64,000 nucleotides of DNA from Norana najaformis (Eukaryota; Annelida; Clitellata; Crassiclitellata; Hormogastridae), in the NCBI GenBank assembly GCA_964023275.1, contig OZ029916.1:18796686-18860685 (forward strand), given 5' to 3'. The notes beneath the pieces are model-generated. The model was given only the letters and a program-made list of their open reading frames with translations, was not told the origin of the DNA and ran no database searches. This document shows, one piece after another, positions 44,457-56,915 of the stretch. Every line of letters starts with the position of its first letter. Positions within the stretch are counted from its first letter, which is position 1. The position numbers and the translations under genes were made by a program.

Positions 44457-44648
44457 AATTATTATAATTGTTTCTGCATTTATTAAGCGCCATTATCTAA
44501 TGACTAAACGTCTGTCGATGGCGCTGGGAAACTGTGAGTGAAAGACTTGCTCGAGGTCCCCATACAGTAACCGTCTCAGGGGAGGAGGCTCGAACCCGTA
44601 CTCTCCGTGTTACAAGCCGAGTGCTCTATCCAATCGGCTACCGGCCCC
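44457..44648 (-). mobile_element. tRNA-Thr-like headed SINE
   Basis: On the minus strand the head (44648 to about 44575) begins GGGGCCGGTAGCCGATTGG, carries a box A-like TAGCCGATTGG, an anticodon-loop-like CTTGTAA (TGT, threonine) and box B GGTTCGAGCC. The acceptor and T stems do not pair properly, so it is not a working tRNA gene. A body of about 85 bp follows, and then the 3' end ATGGCGCTTAATAAATGC with an ATTATAATAATT tail. The GGCGCTTAATAAATGC core resembles the LINE 3' end at 40427-40441, as expected when a SINE borrows a LINE's 3' end for its mobilisation. Confidence 0.75.
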
Positions 44649-44746
44649 GAAGTTGAAGAATATAGCAGTGAGTGGACTGAAGAGTCAGCAGCACACGGTT
44701 GAGCTCACCGACCTCTCATTACAAGGTTAACTGTTGAGCGCAAAGC

Positions 44747-44830
44747 TATGAAGGTAAGGTAAGGTAAGGTAAGACATTTGTTTACACACCATGTGTCCAT
44801 CGGCTAAGCGAAGCATCGTAGGCGAACTAT
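44747..44830 (-). mobile_element. Retroposon 3' end with (TTACC)n tail
   Basis: Plus strand AAGGT repeated five times, then CATTTGTTTACACACCATGT and GTCCATCGGCTAAGCGAAGC. It pairs with the copy at 37495-37640. Confidence 0.65.
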
Positions 44831-45224
44831 GAAGGACCCCACGTTCGTTCCGAGGTCTGTGATGCCTAGCGAATTCGCTGAGAGGCCACGACGAGAATCT
44901 CTAAGAAAAGACAGTCGATGCCGACCCGAAGACCTTGGCTCGCCAGAGCAGAACCAAATCCACGATGCAGGTGACACTAATCGGCAGCATACGGTTCTGA
45001 TCGCTTTTAAGAGGCCTCGGGCCAGAGTTTTGTCGTGTTTCTCTGTCGTATACAGGATTTTAATCTTACAAGTAATAAACAGGTTACTGCTGTCTTCAAT
45101 CACAAGGTCAGACCGTATACACGTATAACCCTATAAGACACTTTAAAATCGGACCTCCACCGCAGACTTGCCCAAACGGGTCTTTATCGGGCTCTGAGTG
45201 GGTCCCTCTTTTGAAAATTCCCAC

Positions 45225-45720
45225 CCTCATAATTGCATACCGTGTTTTAGGATGCACCTGAAACGGCGCTATATAACTCACCGATAACTTCATATCATAT
45301 GTTCATAGAAAATACAAAATATTCGCTGCTTTAAAGTGGAAATAACTGAATTTATATTGCATAGAATTCATGGTACACTAATCAAATACAGTTCAAAGAC
45401 AGCCTTGCTCTTCCTCCTTCTCCACTTCCTCCTCCTCCTCCTCATATTCCTTCTCCTCCTTTTCCTCCTAGATTTCCCCTTCTCTTCATCTTCCTTCTAC
45501 TTCCTCCTCCCCTCCCCGCACCCGGTCAGATTTGATGTGTCCGCCCCAGTAACGTAATTAGCTCGAAGCTTTCAATGCATTAGTTGCTGAAGCTCAGGTG
45601 CGGTGGACAACTGCGTCTCGCCCAACTGTAGCCCAAAGACCAGAATACACATCTACTGCCACGCATGCTTATATTATTATAGCGCCATATATAGTCACAG
45701 ATATCCACATGAATATATAT
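45225..45720. repeat. Retroposon 3' end plus CTC/CTT-rich tract
   Basis: AACGGCGCTATATAACTCACC at 45261-45281, quoted in part, is another LINE/SINE-type 3' end on the plus strand. 45405-45525 is a strand-asymmetric CTCCTC/CTTCC tract. TATAGCGCCATATATAG at 45678-45694 is a further end on the minus strand. Confidence 0.65.
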
Positions 45721-45770
45721 ATATATATATATGTACATAATACATATATATATATGTACATAATACATAG
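45714..45770. repeat. TA-rich repeat with duplicated TGTACATAATACATA
   Basis: Two units of TATATATATGTACATAATAC in tandem. Confidence 0.85.
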
Positions 45771-46191
45771 GGCACACGCAACCGACAAAGACTGTAGGAC
45801 GACTAGGGCGATTTAGACTTAACGATGATTAGTGTGACTGTGATGCATCCATGGGCTTTGTATATAAAATATACAATATTTGTACTTAAATTCAGAATTA
45901 GACAAAGGACGGTGGCTTTTATAATTATACATGTACGCGGTTTTTGTGCTTTATCTTCGCCGTGGGTGGGATGTGCACAAGGCAACTTTTCAATCAGGCT
46001 TTTCACAAATGGATTGCAAAGAACCATTGTTCCGAATGCAACCTCCAGCCTGCATATGTATACAAAAGTAGCTGCATATTTCAAAAAAGATTATGCAGGT
46101 TATGTATGCGCAGATATAAACACACGAAAATGCAAATATGAGATATACCTTTCAGATGAAAGATGCAGTTTCGCATATGGGCTTTAATCAC

Positions 46192-46339
<148 letters not shown>

Positions 46340-47189
46340 AACCAAAATGTTTCCGATGTTGTACGGTCTGTCCATGTTCATCTTTCTGCAGGCTGCAGTA
46401 GAAAGTCGTAGAGTTTGAAGTTCAACAACAGTCTAATCTATTTTCTTTTCTATATAACTGACAGTCAAAATATGTCCTGTCAGGACGCCTATAAAAACCT
46501 CAATAGTCGTAACTATTTAATCATTTAATTTAAGTATTAAATATTTAACCACATCTATAGTGGCTGCCGGGGACAATGACATCGATCTCATATTGTTAAC
46601 TGTATACCTGTTCGATTAATTATTCGAACTCAGCTACACACACTATTGTGCGACCGACTATTATATTTAAGGACCCTCGTCTATTATTCGAACTCAGTTC
46701 AGCCAGTTACTGCTGGTTGCAAACAAAGCTAACCGGAAGTTAATTGAATTTCTTTCACTTGTATTTATAGTAATAAATTACAATATTTCATTTACATTCC
46801 ATGCTTCCTTACTAATTCGTGCAAATTCTGAGAATGAAGTCCGCTGGTAAAAGCCTTTTTACGAGTTTTTGCGAATAGAACAAAGTTCAATGATTCCCTG
46901 AAGTGCGACTCTTTTGGCCCTCTGGCGAACGACAGACAAGCGAAAGAAGCAACACTTCGATTGCCAACAGTAAAACCCAGTACCTAAATAAATAAATATT
47001 TACTTACAAAATAGCTTTAAAATATTGGAAGACACACAGCTCGAGTGAGTAAATAATGAAAATTAGGCAGGTGTGACTTGCATTAAGTTTTATTTATACC
47101 TTAAGTCCGTAGAATAGTGCAGTCATATTTAGCACACACACATATATATAACTAAATATATGATATTAAAACGTGTATATATATATGCT
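46340..47189. other. Non-coding AT-rich stretch
   Basis: No recognised gene. A direct repeat of TATTCGAACTCAG occurs at 46622-46634 and 46684-46696. Confidence 0.45.
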
Positions 47190-47490
47190 TATATGTGTGT
47201 GCGTGGTGAGCGTGTGCAAGCGTAAGTCTTTCCTAGTCTCCTGGCGGTTAACCTCATCTGCAATCGGCGGAGTGATTTTAGCACCGGAAATGAACGCCTC
47301 TCGCGCAACTCTGCGCCGGAAGTGGTTACTTTGTAGGGACCGACGCCAATAGAGCGACTTCCGTTGCTTATGAAAAACGCCATCTATCGTCTTAAGCGAG
47401 AGAAAAGCGCCTGCATAGAAGCACGGACTGACGGAAGGACGGACGGACGGTGGGGAGCCATTGAGGGAGTATTGAAGGGAGTCCGTGTTT
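47190..47490. promoter_or_regulatory. CpG-richer patch with ETS-like sites
   Basis: Contains GCGCCGGAAGTGG (47310-47322) and CGACTTCCGTTGC (47355-47367), both ETS-type GGAAG cores, next to an AACGCCATCT element and a GGACGGACGGACGG run (47438-47450). It could be a promoter, but no attached exon is visible. Confidence 0.25.
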
Positions 47491-48119
47491 GGATCAGCCG
47501 ACGAAGGCATATAGACTCAAATGGACCAAGATTTCATTAGTTTCATCTAATGAATTTTCAGCTTCATATATGCGCCTTTATCTATATATACACAGCATAT
47601 ATATCTATACATAATATAATGTATATAGATGATTGTGAAAAACGCCTTGTATGCGTAATACTAAGAGTGAAAGAGATTTCATGGTGGTTGCATCACATGA
47701 TTTCAAGCGATCTGTGAAAGAGACCACAGGAGTTTAAATCAGAGGTTACGCTGTTGCGTGCAGAGGCGTATATATATATACCTGGCCAGAATTCGTTTGT
47801 TTCCGGGGCTTCGTGCCGGACCCCGCTCGGGAAGTTTATGGCACTCCTCAGACTCCTCTCTCGTTAGAGGTTTTGCGCCATCGCCCCTCAATTTTTGATC
47901 ATTTAGGTGCCTGATCCCTCTGGCTAAAAATGTCGTATTACGGCACTAGTTGAGTGCATAAGCAACGGAATAAAGTTACCATTTCGCGCCAAAGACAATC
48001 GTGTTTTTTTCATTTCATCCTCAACTGTTTAAAATGATTATCGCAAATCAATCACTGGAAATTTCAGAATCATTTTGGATTCTGCACCTACATATGTATA
48101 TATACATCTTATCTTATTA

Positions 48120-48265
48120 CTTTCTTCTACAGCCCCTTTACTCTAATGCATAAAGCACCAGCGAATGGTCGCTTCAAGTGAACTCACAGTCAAAGTCATA
48201 ATCTGTTATAGAGAAGCCAGCAGGTCGAAATGCAATAAGTCAGAGAAACCAGAAGACACAATCGG
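48120..48265 (-). mobile_element. LINE 3' end, GATTA-family
   Basis: Plus-strand AATGGTCGCTTCAAGTGAA, CATAATCTGTTATAGAGAAG and GTCAGAGAAACCAGAAG match 30483-30572 in order and spacing. The terminal GCGCTATA part is changed to AGGGGCTGTAG. Confidence 0.75.
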
Positions 48266-49415
48266 ATTCTATTTTAATTCAAATGTTCAATTAGACATTC
48301 AAATACTTTTAAAATCGTAAAGTTGTTACCGATCATCAAAATAGAATTCTATGTAAGTAATTTGGATTCTATATACGGGACAAATAGTCTCTTCTGAGTT
48401 CCACCATTAGACCTAACTATCTACCTTGACTCTAAATATCGAACAAAAGTGTCTTGCACTGATCAGCATATATATAGATATATATGGGCCTATATGTTCT
48501 TTAAAAGTTGTTTGAATTTGAGTCTGAGTGTGTGTTGCAGTTAAACATGTTCTGATCTATTCTTTAATCTCCTACAGGGTCTATAGTTTAGGGTTTACAC
48601 TCGAAGAAACTCGCCTTTCATTGATATTTTAAATTAGGCAAACCCCCTTGTCATGTACCTTTGGTTTCACCTTTGACCCATGCATATATCAACACACTCT
48701 AAACGAAGGAACTGTATGCAGAGACTAACTTGACTGTTGTACCATTTTCAGTAAAGGCTTCAAAAATAAAAATGGCTCTGCAGTCGCTTTTACAAATATT
48801 TATTCGTATATAACAATTTATTTCCTTTTGTTCTTGTTCTCATGGTCTTAACGGGTTTAGTCTGTGTATTCGTGTATATAACCGTTAGCGTATTGACTGA
48901 CCAAAATCCCCAGGCTATAAATGCACTTGAGTCAAGGATTATAGTGCATGCTAGTAATCGTTATTAAAGCATATGAATGGTTATAATGTCGTTTTACGCA
49001 CAAACTTATACAATCAGTTAAAAATCTTGATGTTAAACAATACTTGATTATAACTGTGGAAAGCCGTTTGGCATGCACGGGAAAGGTAATCTTTGACCTT
49101 TCTCTTCGGTACATTTCGATAAAGAAGCCGCAAATACTGTAGGAATCGAATAAATTACAGTGGAAGAAAGAGACAAGAAACGTGAACCAGTCACATGGAT
49201 TTACAGATTGGCTAAACACAAGACAGGACTTTTAAACATACAATTGACGGACGCTGCACTGCAGGGACAGATGGACTGAAGGAAAGATGAATGAATGGCC
49301 AAATGTTTTGCCTCCAATTACACCCTTTATTAAGACGAAAATCCTGGTCAAAATAAAACGAATATTGGCTTCATATATATCAGTCACTCGACAGTAATAC
49401 TGTATAACAAAGACT
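48266..49415. other. Non-coding stretch
   Basis: AT-rich. No recognised gene or element. Confidence 0.45.
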
Positions 49416-49419
49416 CACA

Positions 49420-50083
49420 TCAAAGAGCAGCATATATATATACATATACATATATATATGGCCTACTGTACATATATATACTATATATATGGCCTACATA
49501 TATATAGCATATATATATATTCATTGTAACAGCTTATATATTCAAATATATACATGTACATGTGTACGCTTATACATAATGGCATATTCAGGCGAATATG
49601 AAAGCCAGCGTCAACTAATGGCGATATATCTTAATCATAATGAAAGCCATCAAAACTGTGCCCAGTTTTGCAGGCCTTGTGTTGTAACGAGGTCCAGAAA
49701 CATTTGGCGTCGTTGCACGGATCGGGTTCGATGCATAGATAAACGGAAGTCGGCTATAAACACAGCCTGAATAGCAGTTCATGTGTCGACTAGCATTAAG
49801 ATTAATAGGAAGATATAGCAGTGCATGCACGGACGAACATTTTATTCCCACAAGTCTTGTGTAACCTATATAATACCATACATGCGCTCATAATACCATA
49901 GGGCATGCATACGTAGATATATATATATATATATGCATATACTCTATATTTACACTGTATATCTATATGTATATTTTTGGACCCTGTGGTAATTGACATA
50001 TATGGCAATATTCCGCCAACACCGGTTATGAGTGCAAACCTAATTCATTACCAATCCGCACATGCTGCCTATATAGGTATATA

Positions 50084-50120
<37 letters not shown>

Positions 50121-50180
50121 GTATATATATGTATCAGTATATTCGATATATATACGCAGAAGTATACAATGTGGATATAT
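49420..50180. repeat. TA/TATG-rich tracts
   Basis: Repeated ATATATGGCCTAC units at 49455-49500 and pure TA runs at about 49916-49934 and 50088-50114, with degenerate ATAT sequence around them. Confidence 0.85.
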
Positions 50181-50279
50181 AAGTATATATAATGAATTGA
50201 TAAGGCGTAATGGAATTAGGGGTTTTGAGGTCGGCCCAATCGCTACACTTTGCGCCATCTACTGAGTCGACCTGTCCAC

Positions 50280-50710
50280 TGGGTGAATGTGTGAATGCGT
50301 GCGTGCGTGCGTGCGCCTGTCCGTCCGAGTGAGCGCAGTGCATGCATTCAGCGTCTGCGATCGGGACGACGACGACGACGACGATGATGTGTGTTTCAGC
50401 ACTGCGTATGCAAATATTAACGGACGTCGTTTGCGGAGGGGAGAGGACGAAAGGGGAGGACAATCGGAAGAGCCCCCCTCCCTCAACGGTATCCATGTGA
50501 CCGAGTGTTTTTTCCTGCACCACGCGAGGTGCATGGGGCAGAGGGCGGAGGTTCAGATGCAGGGACACTTACAACTTCAAATAGGGCTTGAGTTGATTCG
50601 CGCCTGTCGGACTGTACACGCGCGCGTGAAGGCGGATTGTGCGCTGGCAGACGTGAAACATACACGCGTAGGCAATGCACGTGCACAGCTGCACGCAGAC
50701 ACTGTTAGGG
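50280..50710. promoter_or_regulatory. CpG-rich patch
   Basis: GCGTGCGTGCGTGCGTGCGCC-type and (GAC)n runs, shown in part, followed by CGCG-rich sequence. A 194-codon plus frame crosses it, including poly-Asp from the GAC run, but no domain is recognisable. Confidence 0.25.
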
Positions 50711-51950
50711 GTGTTAAGGGTATTATGATAATTCAACGTACGAGAGAACACATACATGTGTTCTGGTTAAAGACCTATGCAGTATACGCTTGCTTTGAAG
50801 TTGTAAGACTTACACGGGACAGTTCATGCGATTTGGGACTAAATCTGTATGCTTTGCACTGGACTAAGTAGATGCAATTTAGGACTATAGTTAGGCATGT
50901 GTTGTGTAACTTTTACTACGCATACACTTTTTTTTAGCAAGCAGCGATGTTTATGTGAGAAGCTGATAAGATTCCGATGGCATCAGTCATGAGCGTCGTT
51001 TCGACTGCTGCCCTGCACAGTCATTCACTAAGACTCTTAGATTTTCAAGGTTTAACGTTTAGCAAACGCAGTTTAGAAAATGCGAATCCTTATAACTGCT
51101 ACCATGCTACCAATAGACTATTCTATTTTCAGGACAACTATTATACATACCATGGACTCTCAGTGCAATTTGTGTAGACGGGTGGTTAATTTTCTGTTAG
51201 ATGAGTTTTATTCTATACAGGCCTACAATAGTAATTGTTATCAGAGTTTGTATAGGGTCTCTCCAGGAGAAACCAATCAGAGGCGCGACCAAGTTTTATA
51301 GGGACCCCAATTGGCCAGCCTTGAAATGGAGAGGTCGTCTGATATCACAACCTTCTTTATGCAACCATGCGAGATGTTATCAGATGCCGGACTGAATAAG
51401 AAGGAAAAGAGAAGTACGGAGAGGAAAGGAGGAAGGAGATACGGGACAACTCTGGACCCGCTCTCATACAATGTGCTTTCTAACTGTGTGAAAGTGAGGC
51501 CAGTGTGGTCTAATGTCTCCCTGGAACAACCCACCGAACGATCAGCACACAACCAACCAACCAGCCAGTCGACAACTGCGAATATAAAAATCAACGTGGA
51601 AATATATAAAAGAATTCTAGAAGTAACGACAGATGGAATATTAGAAACAATTGAGAACTGGAAAAGCAGGCGACGCTCTAGTTTTTATTTCAGGAAACTG
51701 AAAAAAATAAATTGAGGAACTGAGACATTGAAAAACAAGGGAAATTGCAGTAGGAAAACACAGACAACTGAGAAATGTGTCTGTTAGGACTTGTGCATTT
51801 TATCACATTGTGGTCTCTAATAAGGGGACCTAGCTCTACCTCGCTGAGGGTCTTTCCCCGTCAGTTCGCTCATGCCAGAGTTAAAAAGCCATCTCTCTCC
51901 ATCTTTCATCTCTCCTCTCAATTCATTTCCAAAAACCTAAAATAAGTAGC
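50711..51950. other. No gene recognised
   Basis: A 134-codon frame at 51311-51715 is lysine/arginine/serine-rich and carries no motif I know. I see no splice-site support and leave it uncalled. Confidence 0.4.
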
Positions 51951-51959
51951 TGCTAATCG

Positions 51960-52440
51960 TCTGAGCTGTCGCCTCTCGTTCTACCGCACAACCTGCAGTA
52001 TACAGTGCTTTCTAATCTGGCTTCCGCAAATACTATTCCACTGAAACGGTACTATTTGCCATTCACAATCACATTCATGAGTTTCAGGGACAAAGGAAAA
52101 GTGACCGCTCTAATTCTCCTTGACCTGTCTGCCGCTTTTGATACCATTGATCATGGCATACTCCTTTACCGCCTCGAATATTGGTTCGGTCTTTCTGGTC
52201 TGTCACTCTTCGTTGGTTAGCATCTTACTTGAAGCCTCGTTCTCAATTAGTTCGTATTAATCAACTCACTTCAGCGCGTCTAATCCTGCCTCCAACTACT
52301 TGCTTCTGTTTTGATGATGTTCATTCTTGGATGGCTAATGCTAACCTTCTTCTGAATCTTTCTAAAACCGAATTTCTTCTAGCGCCCACTGTCTTGAATT
52401 ACGGCGTTGAATTACTCCACTAGGTTCAATACTCACTGAT
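51960..52440 (+). mobile_element. L2/CR1-type LINE reverse-transcriptase fragment
   Basis: In one frame a segment near 52015-52085 reads GFRKYYSTETVLFAIHNHIH. After a frameshift the text reads KVTALILLDLSAAFDTIDHG (palm, about 52098-52157), then YWFGLSG and ASYLKPRSQLV. A deletion removes the YADD box, and SWMANANLLLNLSKTEFLL follows at 52327-52383. Same family type as the copy at 38.9-40.5 kb. Confidence 0.85.
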
Positions 52441-54090
52441 AGCTCTCTTGACTAGCAGTTGTATATTTAACGATACCCAACTGTTTCTTTCATTTGAAAA
52501 TTCATTTGAATTAAGACCAACGTGAAGATATTTTTCAGAGACATCGAAAAGGTTAAACAAAAGGTCCAGGCGAATGATCATTCCAAGATATTAAATATTC
52601 TGCAGCTCAGAAGCGCATACATCTATTGCCCACAGTGAACAAGAGATAGTCGTGCTTGGTTTTGTTATCCATCTAATTTTCTAAGTGCAAATGTTCAACT
52701 TTGGCAGTCAATTAATTAAGCTTTTAATCTGTAACAATTTCATCTGAACACCAATCTAAAGTAGGTTATATGAGGTCAAACAAAATAATATATTCAGTTA
52801 GTGTTCCGCCAGCAATCTAATATACTAGCTCTACAGCACTTATGCCACCTATCTAACAGTAAGGATGATAGAGACTTTCCAATATTATGCGTAGACCTTA
52901 CTTACAGCAAGCAAACCCGGCTATTTACACAGTCTTCTAAGAACGAATGATTAGAGAGTAAAGCCATTACGAGATCAGCACACTCGTAGATGCATGTCTA
53001 GTAGAAAGCACGCGCAGTTACTTTGAGTGTCAGCCAATTGCCTGCCGAACATAAAGAGCCACATTAAACTGTCTACTCACACCCGATGTCATAACTCGTG
53101 TGGTTGTTCATAAAACTAGACATTGTCTAATTTAGCACTTTTAATTAGCTTTACTAAGTCAGCTAGATATAAAGTCAAACATTGGCTACAACTACGAGAT
53201 TATTCAGTTTTCTGTAACGATCGCTAGTGCAAAACTCAAGTGTCCAGTGCGCATGCGTATTAACGTCAAAGTTGTATAGCGCATTAATCCATGGCAGGCG
53301 GTGCACTTTATCAACTAACACTGGGGGCTCAAGGTTTTCTGACAAGGGCCAAAGACGGATGAAGGTTTCAAGGGACCACAATAATCTCCAGTCCATGACC
53401 AATAATGCTACACCGTTTATTGACGAATTCCATCACAAACAAAAATATCTGATGACATTTTGTGTCGAAGAAAATGTGCCGACGTTTCAATTATCAGAGG
53501 TTTTAGGACCATTTATGTGGCTAAGATTTTACAACTTTCTTAGTAGTTTTTTGGTCGTCACTGTGCTTCGACTGCTTTTTACTATGGCGGAATTTTTATG
53601 ATCTTTTTCACTTCCCAGTTTGTTAATAAACTATTTCTCGCTACGTCCCACCTTGAAATGTTAAAAAGTGACTTAGAATTTCTCGGGAAATTGGGGGCCA
53701 ATGGCTCAATTAAAGGTCGTGGTCTCCTGCATTGTCTCTCCTGGAGTACGGCCGCCACTGCAGACAACGCATGTCTGCGTTAGTGTTTGCTGTTACAATA
53801 AATTACTCTGAATACCAACTTGCGACACAATAGGGTCTACTTACACTCTCTAAACAATCTTTAATTTTCTATAAAAATCAATCCAAATTACCACGCGGTT
53901 TCGACCGGTTCAACCCAAACCCATCTCAATCCGACATGGTTACGACCTAATAATATACATATATTTATATACAAATGAGTAGAAGGACCCGCTGTGATAT
54001 GTGTGCATATATATTTATAAGGAAAATTGTGAGCGGCAAGTGCTGATGGTGGAAGCGTGAGATGTGGGAGCTCTTGATGTCAGACACAAT
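52441..54090. other. Non-coding stretch
   Basis: No gene recognised. GTATAGCGCATTAATCCATGG at 53274-53294, quoted in part, is a minus-strand retroposon-type 3' end. Confidence 0.45.
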
Positions 54091-54095
54091 ATGGC

Positions 54096-54182
54096 GGTCG
54101 GTCGGTTGGAGTCGGTCGAGAGTCAATTTACAGTCGAGGTCCTTGAATGAGAATTATCCGACGACCGACCGGCCGACCGACC
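54096..54182. repeat. Inverted repeat of GGTCGGTCGG arms
   Basis: GGTCGGTCGGTTGGAGTCGG (54096-54115, continuing to 54118) is complementary to the CGACCGACCGGCCGACCGAC run (54162-54182), with a 43-base spacer. Confidence 0.8.
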
Positions 54183-54239
54183 AGACGACTACGATTGCAC
54201 CGAACAGCCTCTGCATCAGCCATTGTCACGTGCAACAGA

Positions 54240-54720
54240 AGGCCGAATGGGAAGGAAAGAGGAGGAAAAGCAGGAGGAGGAGGAAGAAGAAGACGCGAGG
54301 ATTAAGAAAGAATATGAGGAGGAACGAATGGAAGAACAAATAGAAGAAGAAGACGTGAGATGACTTAAGGAAAGGCGGGATAATAGAACTGTGAAGATGT
54401 AGGGAGAAATAGGTACACGCACGTGAGAAGAAAATGGAGAACCGTAAGAGGACAGAGAGGAAAAGCGGGGCACAATATAAATGTACACAGAAGAAGGACG
54501 AAGACGGCCGAGTAACCACTGAAATATGCTATAGAACATGAAGATAACAAAGAGAAAGACCAGGATGAAGAGAAGGCAGAAGAGGGCGGTATGAAGACCA
54601 GCGAAGGGAGAGATAGAAGAATGAAAGAAGTAAGAACAATAATGTGTCGTGTAACAGGAATAGAAAAAATAAGAGAAAAAAATTGGAGCAGAAGTAGAAG
54701 AAGAGGAAATAGGAGAAGCC
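54240..54720. repeat. GA-rich strand-asymmetric tract
   Basis: GAAGGA, AGGAGG and AAGAAG units over about 480 bp on the plus strand. The hydrophobic Leu/Phe/Ser frames on the minus strand come from this composition. Confidence 0.85.
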
Positions 54721-54899
54721 GCTGGTCCCCATGGCAACACTCACACGTACCAGTCATGGTTTTGATGCTGGGACGAAGATGGGTTGCTGCGCCTCTACGA
54801 GAAAACCACCTGCAGCGGCTCTACCCAAGTATTTGAAGTTCCGCTGGAAATGAATTGGAAAATTAGGGCCGACAAGGGGAAATGAGAAAGACAGAGAGC

Positions 54900-55800
54900 G
54901 AGACAGGCATGTGGACAGACAGTCAGACAGACAGACAAGCAGGCAGACGCCCTTGATTTACATAAGACTGAAACACACATTAAGTGAACAGAAAATTCAA
55001 AGAAAACTGTATTTCAGAGATATCTCGACATCCATGGTTTTGAAAAACTATGCATGTCAAGATATCACTGAAACTGGTTCACATTGTTTGGGCTCTGGAT
55101 GTTGCTTATGGGTGCTTATATTGAACACTGGTTCAATATACGGTCAAACGAACGTTATACGGTCAAAAGAACGTTATTAATACACAAATTGCCAAAGGAC
55201 TTAAATTAATTCATTGACTTTAGTTCAATACAAGGCTAAACGTCTGCAGTTAAAGGATTTATATGTTTCAACGTGTTGCTCATTTAAACATCTACAGTTT
55301 ACACGCTAAACAAAGACATCTTGATTTAAAAGAATTGAGTTCATGACCCTGTTTGCGTGGAATTTTCCGTCAACCTTACCATACCTCAAAAATATATGAC
55401 CAGACTACAATAGTTCCGTAGACAGAAATGACACGTTTTCTCCCTGGTGACAATTGAAAGATCTGTCACAACCAAACAATAGCGTTGCATTAAGATATTG
55501 TTCTTGTGTCATATTTGTGCATTTGTGCGCAAAAACTTGAAGTTACTAGGATCACACGAGGTTAAAAGCGAATTCAGCACTGAGCAGAATTCTGGTAATT
55601 TAGGATTTTATGAGACACGCAATATTATTCTTATTATTATGGAACTTGGATATATTTTAATTATGACAACATTCTTTCTGCACATTTCTCATGTCGGTGA
55701 CTCATGTCGTTAATATAGGCCTGAAGTCTATGGTATGCTACATTTACTTTTATTAAGATGTACGAATTCTGGATAAAAGCATGATTTACTGAATAATGCA
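54900..55800. other. Non-coding stretch
   Basis: A CAGACAGACAGAC run lies at 54917-54945. No gene recognised. Confidence 0.45.
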
Positions 55801-55837
55801 AATGTGCGTTATTGGTATCTAAGGACAAAGGTGGTAA

Positions 55838-56260
55838 TGTCGGCCGGAAGTGATTCTATTTCCGGTCGTCCATTCTTCCGGAGTCGACGCGGAATGTGCA
55901 ATTATATTCAGTTTCCGTTCCCGGTCCGATTTTACTCGATTAGCGTCTGTCGGTGGAAAGCGCCAACTGTGCACCACCCCTCCCTCTCTCTCCGGGGTGG
56001 GAAGCGTCGCAGGGAAAGGTGTAATAAGAGATCTTTCCTCCCTCCTTCTTAGCTTATGAATTTCACGAAATCCTCGAAGTCTCGCATGACCACCTGCCGT
56101 CGCCTCGTTTCCGATCATTTTCCGGAAACACTTTCGCCCAGTATTAAAAAATGCAACGTTGTTGTCGCTTACTTATGAAGAAATACTCGCCATTTTTATG
56201 GCGCCCCCGAAGAACGACTTCGCCCATTGGCTTTTCCATACCCCTGCCATTGGTCGGTGG
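55838..56260. promoter_or_regulatory. GC-rich patch with repeated GGAAG cores
   Basis: GCCGGAAGTG (55842-55851), ATTTCCGGTC and CTTCCGGAG occur within 45 bp, a clustering seen at ETS-driven TATA-less promoters. CCCATTGGC at 56223-56231 is an inverted CCAAT box. No exon attached. Confidence 0.3.
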
Positions 56261-56819
56261 CAGAATCTAATAGTGATATGGTTCTTAATGTCTTAGATTC
56301 ATCTGACGGCGAGATAAGCGCCGGTGGATGGAACGAGGGATTAGTCGCCCAAGGCTCTTGCGCAGATTAAGGATTAAGGCAAAGATCCTGGATATGGCAA
56401 AGACACGAACAAATCTGGCAATGGCACAAAGCAATCAGATAACTACCTCGTTGTCCGTCTGCATGTTTGTATGTCTATCTGTGTGCGTTTCATTCCGTCT
56501 GTCTTTCCGATATGTGGCGTGACCGTATTCATAAAGACATGCGAAGCTGTAATATATAAATTGGACTTTCTGTATGTGCAATACATATGTTGTTTCGTGT
56601 TCAACTCAAAGGCTTTTTCTATTGTTCTGCTCTAGGTCCTTCTCACGAGTATATTATTCTACGAATAATGGTTACTTAATGCATAATCAGAGCTCGATTT
56701 GTATAGGGGGGAGCAAAGGTCAACCCTGCATGCATCGAACGGGACCTCCCCTGAGACGTGACGCACCTCTCAATGGTTCAGACCATTCCCCCAGTTGACT
56801 GATGTTCAGCATTACAAGA

Positions 56820-56915
56820 AGGATTATAATAAAAATAATAATAATAATATTATTAATAAGACGATTCATATAGCGCCGTAGCACGGCCGATGCCGAAAGG
56901 GGGCGCTGTGTATGA
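56820..56915 (-). mobile_element. Retroposon 3' end with ATTATT tail
   Basis: On the minus strand GGCGCTATATGAATCGTC is followed by TTATTAATAATATTATTATT. The same GCGCTATA signature as the LINE and SINE ends elsewhere. Confidence 0.65.

Noticed and set aside
44570-44648. A functional tRNA-Thr (TGT) gene
   Set aside because: Box A and box B are present, but the acceptor and T stems do not pair, and a SINE body and tail follow directly.
50287-50871. 194-codon open frame
   Set aside because: Starts in a GTGC repeat, includes poly-Asp from a GAC run, and has no domain or splice context.
51311-51715. 134-codon lysine/arginine-rich open frame
   Set aside because: No known motif, no splice support, and lies just ahead of a LINE fragment.
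54216-54757. Long hydrophobic minus-strand frames that look like membrane proteins
   Set aside because: Leu/Phe/Ser runs come from CTT/TCC codons complementary to the GA-rich tract.
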